The position numbers and the translations under genes are program-made. 64,000 nucleotides of DNA from Arthrobacter sp. ATA002 (GTDB taxonomy: Bacteria > Actinomycetota > Actinomycetes > Actinomycetales > Micrococcaceae): contig NZ_CP114015.1 of the NCBI RefSeq assembly GCF_026898095.1, positions 3,038,001 through 3,102,000 on the forward strand. Direction: 5' to 3'. Position 1 is the first letter of the stretch. Each line of letters begins with the position of its first letter. Positions 1 to 7,845 of this stretch are shown here, piece by piece. A model generated the notes under the pieces. That model was not told the DNA's origin. It saw only the letters and a list, made by a program, of their open reading frames with translations, and did not search any database.

Positions 1-523
1 GGGGCTGCCGCTGTTGTTGGTGACGGTGACGGTAAACCTGACAGCGGGTCCGGCAACTTCGCCAATCCCTTCTGCTTCACCATCAACCGCTTCCATTCCG
101 GTGACCCTGATATCAATACCGGCGTTTGCGCTTGAATCTGTTGATATTTCCACCGGGTCCGCAACGGCACGGTCCTGAGTTGCGAGTTCGGCATCTCCCG
201 CGGCTGCCGGACCCGGCGGCTCATCTGCCGCCGGGCCGGTATCGGATTCCGGTGTCCCGGGATCAGGTGTAGAGCTCGAACCCGTCACGGGTTCCGAAGG
301 GCCGGTGGTCCCGACCGCAGGAGCAGATCCCGCCGCCTCCGAAGGCGGCCCTGTTGACGAGGGACTGGGAGAAACGACGGCCGCCGGGCCTCGCCCATTC
401 TCGGCATTGATGAAAAGGACAACCCCGAGGACCACGGCCACCCCGGCCGCACATGCGGCCGCAACGCGCCAGCGGCGCAGCCCCGGACCCCGGCTCCTGC
501 CGGCCCGTCTTGGTGTTCCTCAT
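1..523 (-). CDS. Membrane-anchored extracytoplasmic hypothetical protein, partial, frameshifted
   Basis: The gene starts at the ATG at 523, which overlaps the TGA of the CDP-alcohol transferase (ATGA), and runs off the left edge. The first 14 codons (MRNTKTGRQEPGSG) are in one frame. The rest continues in another frame after one extra base in a C run at 481-484 or 488-491. Removing that base gives a basic stretch (LRRWR), one hydrophobic membrane segment of about 20 residues, a Ser/Pro/Thr/Gly/Ala-rich linker of about 60 residues, then a beta-rich segment containing RFTVTVTNN, which resembles DUF11/CARDB-type adhesive modules. I infer a single-pass protein with its C-terminus outside the cell. 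Translational coupling ties it to the polysaccharide genes. The exact family is not recognised. Confidence 0.6.
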
Positions 524-1311
524 GCTGCCGGCACCCCCAGCCTCTTCATGTCCCCGAACCACTTGACGGAGGCAAGGGCCAGGTGGGCCAGGTTCACGGC
601 AAACATGGCAGTGTAAAGGGGTATAAAGAACACAGGGAGCGCGGTAAAGAGAAATAGCAGACACAGGACGCCGTAGTCCGTGGGGATCAGCAGCACCGAC
701 CGCCGCCAATTCCCTGCTCCTTTCGGTGCTGTCCTGCCGGTCTTGAGCGCGTGGCCTGCTTTTAACTGGTCGTTCAGGATCATTGCGAAGAACGAGACGT
801 TGGCTACCACCGTAAAGCCCAGAGGTATCAGGAGCCAACGTGCATCCGGGAGGTCGAAGAAACGGAATGCACACACTGCCACGGCCAGGTGGAGAGTGGA
901 GAGCTTAATGCTGTCCAGGAAATGGTCCAGCCACTCACCCGCCAGCGAACCGCCCCCCTGAAGCCGCGCAACCTGCCCGTCCGCGGAGTCGAAAGCGTAC
1001 CCCAGTGCCAAACAGAACCAGATGGCTATTGCGCTGATCCATGAAGGGCCGGCCAGGGCCAGAGTCAGGATGCCGGTGAGGGTGAAGGCGGCGCTGACCG
1101 CACTCACCAGATTCGGCGTCATTCCCCAACGGTGGCAGGCGGCAGCCAGGTAACGGCCAGCCCTCCGGTTAATGAAAAGTGAATATGCAGGTGCGCCCGA
1201 AGCCGCCGCTTTTTGCGCTGTGGCGAGGGAACGGACAGTCGATGCATAACTTGGCTCCGATCTGCCGTCCCGGGTATTTGATGCGCGGCCAGCATGTACG
1301 TTGTGGCTCAT
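520..1311 (-). CDS. CDP-alcohol phosphatidyltransferase family membrane enzyme
   Basis: A 263-residue integral membrane protein with the complete CDP-alcohol phosphotransferase signature D-x2-DG-x2-AR-x8-G-x3-D-x3-D, seen as DSADGQVARLQGGG followed by GEWLDHFLD at about residues 105-130. These aspartates bind metal and carry catalysis in the family, which displaces CMP from a CDP-activated alcohol and joins the phospho-alcohol to a hydroxyl acceptor. Several hydrophobic segments follow. The start overlaps the stop of the upstream glycosyltransferase by one base. A cytidylyltransferase two genes upstream could supply the CDP-alcohol. I infer a role in decorating or building a surface polymer rather than bulk phospholipid synthesis. 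The substrate cannot be read from sequence. Confidence 0.88.
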   Translation of the reverse strand: MSHNVHAGRASNTRDGRSEPSYASTVRSLATAQKAAASGAPAYSLFINRRAGRYLAAACHRWGMTPNLVSAVSAAFTLTGILTLALAGPSWISAIAIWFCLALGYAFDSADGQVARLQGGGSLAGEWLDHFLDSIKLSTLHLAVAVCAFRFFDLPDARWLLIPLGFTVVANVSFFAMILNDQLKAGHALKTGRTAPKGAGNWRRSVLLIPTDYGVLCLLFLFTALPVFFIPLYTAMFAVNLAHLALASVKWFGDMKRLGVPAA

Positions 1312-2567
1312 CAGGCACCGACTTTGGGTGCAGCACTGCGTGCAGCAGATGCCCGGCTTGAAGGGTCGGGCGACGTCGGGTTCTGGGCTGCTGCGGAAGG
1401 AGCCGCACGGAAGCGGCGTCGGAATCCGCCGGAACGGCGCTTCTCACCGGCCGCGAGCCGGAGCGCCAAATCCTCGTACCGCAGCGCAACGTCGTCCCAG
1501 TCGTAGGTCGCCGCATATGTGCGAGATGTCCGGCGGCGTTCGGTGGCAGTGTGCGGCAATTGTTCGGCTTTATCGGCCAGGTTGGCAACGTCTGCGGGGG
1601 TACTGAAGAATTCGCCAGCGTCCTTGAGCACTTCTCTGTTGAAGTTGACGTCGAAGGCGTTGACTGCAGTACCGGCTCCCATGGCTCGAAGCAGCGAGGG
1701 GTTGGTTCCTCCCACCGAGTGGCCGTGCCAGTAGATCCTGGCATTGGCGTAAAGCTGGTCCAGCAGCTCCTGGTCCCAGACTGCGCCTACGAGTCGGACC
1801 CTTGAATCAGCAAGGGCTTCAAGACTGCGGGTGTAAATACCCGCATAGGGAGCGCTGCCAACCACGACCAATGGCAACGCCGCCCCGCTGCGGACATATC
1901 CCTCGATGATGAGGTGGACGTGGTTTTCCGGTTCCAGCCGGGCAACTGCCAGATGATACTGGTCCGGCATCAACCCCAACTCCCCGAGCTTGTCGATGCT
2001 GCCGGGCTCAATAAGGGGTGCCCCATAGGAGATCAGCGTGGTGTCGGCACCGAACTCCTCACGGTAGTAGTCGCTGATGCCCTGGGCATCCGCAATGAGG
2101 GCATCAGAGAGCCGGACGGAGGCGCTTTCGGCGATGCGGTAATAGCGTTGGCCTATCGGCCCCCACTTGGCCCGCTTCCATTCCAAGCCATCAACGTGTG
2201 TGGCTACCGGGATTCCGGCTGCGCGGATGACGGGCAGCCAGGGGGCATTTGCGGCGTTGAACACTATGGCAGCGTCGGTTCGGTGGGCGGCCAGGTGCGC
2301 AGCGGAAAGCCCGCTGTGGCTGAGAGTTTCCAGCGATTTCTTCTTGAGTGCCGGCAGATACACCAGGTCCATGCCCAGGTACTCAGTTTCCGATTTGTTG
2401 GCGTCGGGGGCGTCCCTGCAATAGACAGTGACGCGGTGGCCCCGCGCAACCAGCCTTTTCCCCACTTCCTCAATGCACGTTTCGAAACCACCGTAGCGTG
2501 CAGGGACTCCTCGCGTTCCCAGCAGGGCGATGCTTATGCGTTCCTTGACCGGACGTTTCCCCAGCAT
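1311..2567 (-). CDS. DUF1972 / GT4-type glycosyltransferase
   Basis: A protein of about 418 residues. The N-terminus (ISIALLGTRGVPARYGGFET) is the hallmark of the DUF1972 glycosyltransferase N-terminal domain found in rhamnosyltransferases and other GT-B enzymes of capsule and O-antigen loci. The C-terminal half has the second Rossmann domain, with a GHSVGGTNPSLLRAMGAG stretch matching the donor-binding region. It should transfer a sugar from a nucleotide donor to a lipid-linked glycan at the cytoplasmic face. ATG codons occur at 2573 and 2567; I chose 2567 because AAGG then sits 6 nt upstream. It lies 21 nt downstream of the cytidylyltransferase in the same operon. Confidence 0.88.
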   Translation of the reverse strand: MLGKRPVKERISIALLGTRGVPARYGGFETCIEEVGKRLVARGHRVTVYCRDAPDANKSETEYLGMDLVYLPALKKKSLETLSHSGLSAAHLAAHRTDAAIVFNAANAPWLPVIRAAGIPVATHVDGLEWKRAKWGPIGQRYYRIAESASVRLSDALIADAQGISDYYREEFGADTTLISYGAPLIEPGSIDKLGELGLMPDQYHLAVARLEPENHVHLIIEGYVRSGAALPLVVVGSAPYAGIYTRSLEALADSRVRLVGAVWDQELLDQLYANARIYWHGHSVGGTNPSLLRAMGAGTAVNAFDVNFNREVLKDAGEFFSTPADVANLADKAEQLPHTATERRRTSRTYAATYDWDDVALRYEDLALRLAAGEKRRSGGFRRRFRAAPSAAAQNPTSPDPSSRASAARSAAPKVGA

Positions 2568-2588
2568 GGTCATCCTTACGTTTTCTGT

Positions 2589-3041
2589 TTAGCGGCTATT
2601 GGTTCTGAGACGTGGCTGAGAGCCGTTGAGGATCTCCAAGGCTTTGCGAAGTGAAGTGCTTGAGGTGTGCACGGTATAGGGGAAATAGACGACCTCGACG
2701 CCAACCCCGGCGAACATCTCCTCCAGCGCAGTGCCTTGGGGCGTTCCCCGCCAGTCGTCCCCCTTGAAGAAGACGTTGAACCCCAGCTCTTTCCACATGT
2801 GGAGCTTGTCCGGGTGTACCTCAGCCACCGCTTGGTCAACGAATTCCAGGCTGCGTACGATTTCCAGTCGCTCAACTAGGGGAATGAACGGCTTGACGCC
2901 TTTTCGCGCGATGCAGAGCTCATCTGAAACGACACCCGCAATGAGGTGGTCGCACTGGCTTTTCGCGTGGCGAAGAATATTCAGGTGTCCTATGTGGAAC
3001 AGGTCAAAGGCGCCTGCGGCGTAGCCGATTCGCTTACTCAT
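2589..3041 (-). CDS. Glycerol-3-phosphate cytidylyltransferase-like nucleotidyltransferase
   Basis: A 150-residue protein starting MSKRIGYAAGAFDLFHIGH. It carries the cytidylyltransferase HxGH motif (HIGH) near residue 16 and a late TSSTSLRK motif corresponding to the ISST-type nucleotide-binding signature. The family (TagD, GCT, ECT, RfaE) transfers CMP or AMP from a nucleotide triphosphate to a phosphorylated alcohol or sugar. The closest textbook type is CTP:glycerol-3-phosphate cytidylyltransferase. The start at 3041 is supported by GGAGGA 3 nt upstream; the frame is open further upstream but without a ribosome site. It sits between the sugar transferase and the glycosyltransferase, and the CDP-alcohol transferase could use its product. 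Confidence 0.85.
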   Translation of the reverse strand: MSKRIGYAAGAFDLFHIGHLNILRHAKSQCDHLIAGVVSDELCIARKGVKPFIPLVERLEIVRSLEFVDQAVAEVHPDKLHMWKELGFNVFFKGDDWRGTPQGTALEEMFAGVGVEVVYFPYTVHTSSTSLRKALEILNGSQPRLRTNSR

Positions 3042-3085
3042 GCTTCCTCCAGTGCAGGGATTGTGTGGTGGCTTTGGGGGTGTGA

Positions 3086-4626
3086 TCAATACGCACCAAC
3101 CGGCCGTATCATTTGAAGCAGCGTGCGCCAGAGAATTATCAGGTCACCTGCCAGGGACCAGTTCTCCACGTAGTAGAGATCCAGCCGCACTCCGTCCTTC
3201 CAGTTCAGTTCGGAACGGCCGTTCGTTTGCCACATCCCGGTGATCCCCGGCTTGATGTACAGCCTTCGGTGGACCCGGTTCTTGTACTGGTCCACCTCGC
3301 GCTGCAAGGGTGGCCGCGGCCCGACGAGGGACATGTTGCCCAGGAAGACATTCCAAAACTGCGGGAGCTCATCGAGGGAGTACTTGCGCATCCAGCGGCC
3401 GACGTTCGTGACCCGCGGGTCACGCTGCATCTTGAAGAGCAGTCCGTTTCCTTCGTTGTTCTCCAACAGGCCGGCGAGATCATCCTCAGCGGTTTCCACC
3501 ATCGAGCGGAATTTGTACATCAGGAATTTTTCGCCGCCGCGCCCAACACGTTCCTGGCGGAAAATGACCGGCCCGGCGCTATCCTCCTAATCAGCATGCC
3601 CAGGAGGACAAGGACGGGAAGAAGTGTGAGCAGTGCCAGGCCCGAGACCGCAATATCCAGGGTTCGTTTAAGGACGTGCCGCGCGCCGGTGTACTGCGGC
3701 AGCTCCACATGCATCAGTGGCAGGCCCTCCACGGGCCGGGAATGGATGCGGGGACCTGCGACGTTGGTCAAGCCGGTGGTCAGAATCAGCTGGGTGGCAG
3801 ATTCTTCCAGCTCCCACCCCAGCTCCTGGACGTAGGAGGCTCCGCCCTTCATTGACCCGGCGACGATCACTGCATCGGCGCGTGTCTGGCGGACGGCGCT
3901 TACCACCGTGTCACGGTTCGCGACCACAGGGATGAGCTGCCCGTTCACCGCCAGGTAGCCGGGCTTCCCCTGACCGGAGGTCAGCGCGACTCCTACAACA
4001 CGGTAGCCGGACCCGGACTTTCGCTGAATCTGATTCGCAACGTACTTGACGTCCTTGGCCTTGCCAAGCACAACCACTTTGAAAAGGTAGCGTCCTTTGT
4101 TCCTCTGGGCGGTAAGCCAGCGGCGCAGCATCCACCGGCTGAAGATCAAGCCGAACACCCCGGTGGGAAAAGCCAGCGCAAAGAACCCGCGGGAAATGTC
4201 TATTCCAAAGACCAGACATGCCATGGCAAGGCAGCCCAGCAGTGTGACAGTTGCGCCCACAACCCGCTTGTACTCATCCACACCGTGTCCCACGATTCGG
4301 GCGTCCCGGCTGCCGTACCCGGCCAGGGCTGCCAGCCAGAAAACGACAATGGCCGCGGAGATCAGCGTGTACGGAAGTGCTATGGGGCCCGCATTTACTG
4401 AGGGTTGGGTCAGGCCGAACCGAACAATGTGTGCCAGAGTCATCACTGAAACGACCACCGCGGCGTCGAACGCCAACAGGATTCTGCGGTAGCGGTTGGT
4501 CCATCTCAGGCTGTCGCTGGCCACCCTCTGACTGGCAGGAACAAAGCTCCTGAAGTTCGGAAAGGCGATAGGTGCGGCAGGGAAGTTGAGGTCCAGCCGG
4601 ACCCCGGCATCTTTCAGATCGGTCAT
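3086..4626 (-). CDS. Polyprenyl-phosphate sugar phosphotransferase (WbaP/WcaJ type), frameshifted
   Basis: This is the priming enzyme of surface polysaccharide assembly: it transfers a sugar-1-phosphate to undecaprenyl phosphate in the membrane. With one base restored near 3583 it encodes 513 residues: several N-terminal membrane helices, a CoA-binding-like cytoplasmic region, one further helix, then the catalytic Bac_transf domain. Visible signatures are KFRSM, DELPQFWNVFLGNMSLVGPRP split around the active site, and PGITGMWQTNGRSE. The break joins MLIRR to DSAGPVIFRQERVGRGG, exactly the conserved linker of the family. GAGGGG lies 4 nt upstream of the ATG at 4626. It is the first gene of the polysaccharide operon. 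Confidence 0.9.
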
Positions 4627-4901
4627 CAGAGCCCCTCAAGCCCAGAGTCTTCCGAAGGGGCCGACGACGGCTGGGGGGAAGCCTTGGTCTCAAGAGGCTT
4701 CGACGCCGTCGACCCCGCTCGGGGGACCGGCGCCGGTGGCGCCGGATGATTGATTGCGGGGACGGAAAATTGGAATTATGCGGAAGATATTCGCTCCGGA
4801 AAATACCCGGAAAACAAAGCACCGTGTACCATTTTTATCCGCATTTATTTCCCCGCGGAACAATCAACACAACAAAGACTAGAAGCGGCACATATCGCTG
4901 G

Positions 4902-4922
4902 CACGAGTAATGCTTACTCGTG
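4902..4922. promoter_or_regulatory. Perfect 9-bp palindrome, candidate operator
   Basis: CACGAGTAA and TTACTCGTG flank a 3-nt centre (TGC). The site is about 280 bp upstream of the sugar transferase start and 155 bp downstream of the last LuxR-type gene. The exact symmetry and length suit a dimeric DNA-binding protein. No T-run follows, which argues against a terminator. Which protein binds it is unknown. Confidence 0.45.
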
Positions 4923-5036
4923 TCCCGGCAGTGACTTCTCCCTCTGCCGGGGATATACCTGCCACTACTTGGGTTGACACATTTCATCGAGGGGGCGCAG
5001 GCGGAAATCAGGTACGCCCGCAGCTTGCTTATTCTT

Positions 5037-5055
5037 CCGGCAGGGAGCTTGCCGG
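5037..5055 (-). terminator. Hairpin downstream of the last LuxR-type gene
   Basis: CCGGCA and TGCCGG arms with a 7-nt loop begin 22 nt after the stop of the last regulator in the array. No U-tract follows on the minus strand, so a terminator role is weakly supported. Confidence 0.3.
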
Positions 5056-5077
5056 GGACGCCGGGGCGCGAAGGCGG

Positions 5078-7845
5078 TTAGTCCAGGACAGCGGAGCTGG
5101 CACCCGGTTCAAGCGCCAGGTAAGCCCCTTCGAGGTCCGCACGCCGGCTGATCCCCAGCTTCACGTAGATCCGGTAGACATGGCCCTCCACGGTGCGTTG
5201 GGAGAGGGTGAAATGGGCCGCCACGTCCTTAGTGCTGGCACCGGCAAGAAGCAGGTCGACAATTTCGTGTTCGCGGCGGGTCAGCCGCACCAGATGAAGC
5301 GAGGGACTGAGGTAGGAGACGGTGACGCCGGCGAGCTCCCCGCGGCGGCGGCGCAGCTGCTGGATGAGGGCCCGCTGGCGCCGCAGGTTGCCGTGCGCGC
5401 CGTAGAACCTGATGGCGTGGCCGATGCTCTCCACCGCAATCAGGTACTTGCGGTGCCGGACCGCTTCATCCGCCGCAGCAACCATCCGGTCCGGGTTCCC
5501 GGACGCCACGGCCCCTGCGTACGCATGCAGCGCCTGGGCCTCACCGCCTTCGAAAGCAGCGCTGACTTCCAGCAGCCGGCTGGCCTGCCGCAGATCACCA
5601 ACGGCGAGGCACAGCTCCAGGATGTCTTTCTCGGCAGCCAGGAATCCTCCGGTCCGCGCCTGCTCTGCCGCTTCGGCCAGCTTCTCCGGAACGCTGCCGT
5701 CCGGCTCGCCGGAGGCCAGGGCGGCGGCGGCATACGCCTGGCCCACCAGCCACAGCGGGCGGGGGCCGGTGTAGCCGACGCCGCGCAGTTCTTCGCGTAC
5801 CGTGCCGTCTGGGCATGGTCCCCAACAACTGTCGACGCGTAGCCGGCCAGCCCCAGCGCATAGGGCAGCAGCATTTCCGGATCCGAAGTCCGGAGGGCTT
5901 CCACAGCCGGGTGCAGGCGCTGCAGCCCTTCGCGCAGCCGGCCCTGGTGAATTTCCACCGCCCCTTCGAAGACTCCCATGGTGCCGCCGTAGGCAATCAG
6001 GTGCTGCGGAGCAGACTCCAGCTTGGCCTCGAGGAGGCGCTCGAGCTCGGCGAACCGTCCGCCGTGCAGCAGCGCCTGTGCGTGCTTGGCAAGTGATGCG
6101 CCGCAGTAGGCCTGGAGCGGACCGCCGAGGCGCCCAATCAGGTCCAGCGCGCCGCGCGAGTGCTCCAACGCGGCGCTGATCTGCCCCTGGGACACCAGGA
6201 GCTCGGCCAGCAGACCGTGGAAGACCACGCTCCGCCGGGGGTCGGAGCCGCCGGACACCGGAAGCTGCTGGCCGGCCGGGGAGGTGAGCCGGGCCAGGGC
6301 GGCAGTGTAGTCGCCCTCCGTCATCAGCGCCATGCTGCGCAGCAACTCAGCGCCGGCGTCAACGGCAGTGGCCGTTTGTCCGGTGCTGTCGCTGCGAAAC
6401 GAGAGTTCACCCGACGCCGCACACCAGGCATCGGCAAGCTCCTCGAGGTCGCGTCCGGGCAGTCCCGAGCGAAGAATCAGCCGGGTGGCGGCCAGCGCTG
6501 CACGGTCCAGGGTTTCAGCGTCTTGTGCGAGGGTTCGCTGCCCGGGCTCCAGGATTCCTTCCAGCAGTATCCGCGCCTGTGCCAGGTCTCCGGACTGCAC
6601 TCTGGCAGCAGCGGATTCCACCCGTGCCGGCAGCATGTGCGCAGGGCCGGTCACCGCGGCAGCAAAACGGGCCGCCAGAGATGACCGCGCGGCGTCGTTC
6701 GCAGTTCGCGCTGCCCTGAGCAGCTGCACATCCGCGATGGTGTCGCCGCAGTCCAGGCCCCACTCCAGCCGGCGGAGCCAGGCCTCCTCCTCACCCGGAC
6801 CGGACGGCTCGCCGCCCGCCCCGTTCTCCAGAGCGGCCAGCACCCGGGAACGGATCGCCGCGCTGCGGACCGTCGGCACCAGGGACCGGATGACTTCGGA
6901 GTGGAGCGGCTGGGACAGGCACAGCAGTTCAGCCGCCCCCGGACCCGGCTGCAGAAGCCCATCGGCGATCAGGGCATGCACCGGCGCCGGGCCACTGACA
7001 GCAATAAGGACGGACCGGGGCAGCAGATGCGCCAGCGCCAGGGTTTCGAGGACCCCGCGCTCCTCCGGCGTCCGGCTCGCCAGCTGGCCTTTAACCAGAT
7101 CCACCACTGAGGCGTCCAGACCGTCGGGTTCACCGCGCAGGAACCATGCACCGTTGACCTCCGCCAGGAGTCCCAGCCTCCGGGACTGGGCAAGCAGTGC
7201 CTTCAGGTACAGGGGGTTTCGGCCGGACACCGCAGCCAGCAGAGCTGAGGTTGCCCGCAGCACCGGACCGCCCAGGACATCCTCACACACTTCGTGGACT
7301 GCTTCGGCTGACAGCGCGCCGAGGTCGATGCGGGCGAGCAGCCCGTCCCGGGCCAGTGAGAGCAGCTCGTGGATGCGCCGTGCCCGGGGACGCGTCAGGA
7401 CCAGCAGCCGCAGCTCGCCGGACATTGCCAGCTGGGTCAACACATGGCAGCTAGATTCATCCAGGCAGTGGGCGTCGTCGATCACGAGCAGCGGCTGCGG
7501 GCTGCCCGTCTCACTGATTCGGCGGAAGTGGCGGCGGATTGTCCGCAGGACCGCCAGCGGGGACTCCATGTCCTTCGGGCCGGCCGCCTCCAGATAAGGA
7601 GAGAGCACGCCGTACGGCATCCGGGACAACACCGGGCTGCCGTGGATGAAGGAGGCGCTGACAATCCCGTCCAATCGTTCCAGGACGCGGTCCGCGAGCG
7701 CCGTTTTTCCCATGCCTCCGGCTCCCACAACGACGGCTCCGCGCAGCCCGGGTTCCAGAAGACGGGCGGTAATCTCCTGCACTTCCCTGTCCCGGCCCAG
7801 CAGCAGCGGTGCGCCGCGCCCGCCGGAAGGAACCGTGCCAATCAT
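5078..7845 (-). CDS. LAL-type LuxR regulator 1 of the array (frameshifted)
   Basis: With one base restored near 5798 this encodes about 922 residues. An N-terminal STAND/AAA-like ATPase has Walker A GAGGMGKT (about residues 41-48) and Walker B LLVIDDAHCLDE. A long helical, TPR-like middle follows, then a C-terminal LuxR helix-turn-helix with recognition segment LSQRTVEGHVYRIYVKLGIS. LAL proteins are thought to bind DNA after ligand- and ATP-driven activation, as in MalT. The start ATG overlaps the stop of regulator 2 (ATGA at 7842-7845), so the two are translationally coupled. The ATPase most resembles that of regulator 4 (DD-type Walker B and an RSA-rich segment near LVP). The ligand and target genes are unknown. 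Confidence 0.88.

Larger units (their letters stand above)
4627..5077. other. Intergenic region between regulator array and polysaccharide operon
   Basis: No credible gene. It contains a locally AT-rich block at about 4740-4900, unusual in this window, a perfect palindrome at 4902-4922, a 7-bp inverted repeat CCGGCAG/CTGCCGG at 4925-4931 and 4944-4950, and a hairpin at 5037-5055. Position and base composition suggest the promoter of the polysaccharide operon, but I could not assign -35 and -10 boxes with confidence. Confidence 0.6.

Noticed and set aside
4627..5077. Hidden small gene in the AT-rich intergenic block
   Set aside because: Short open frames there have no ribosome site, no family resemblance and no third-position GC bias.
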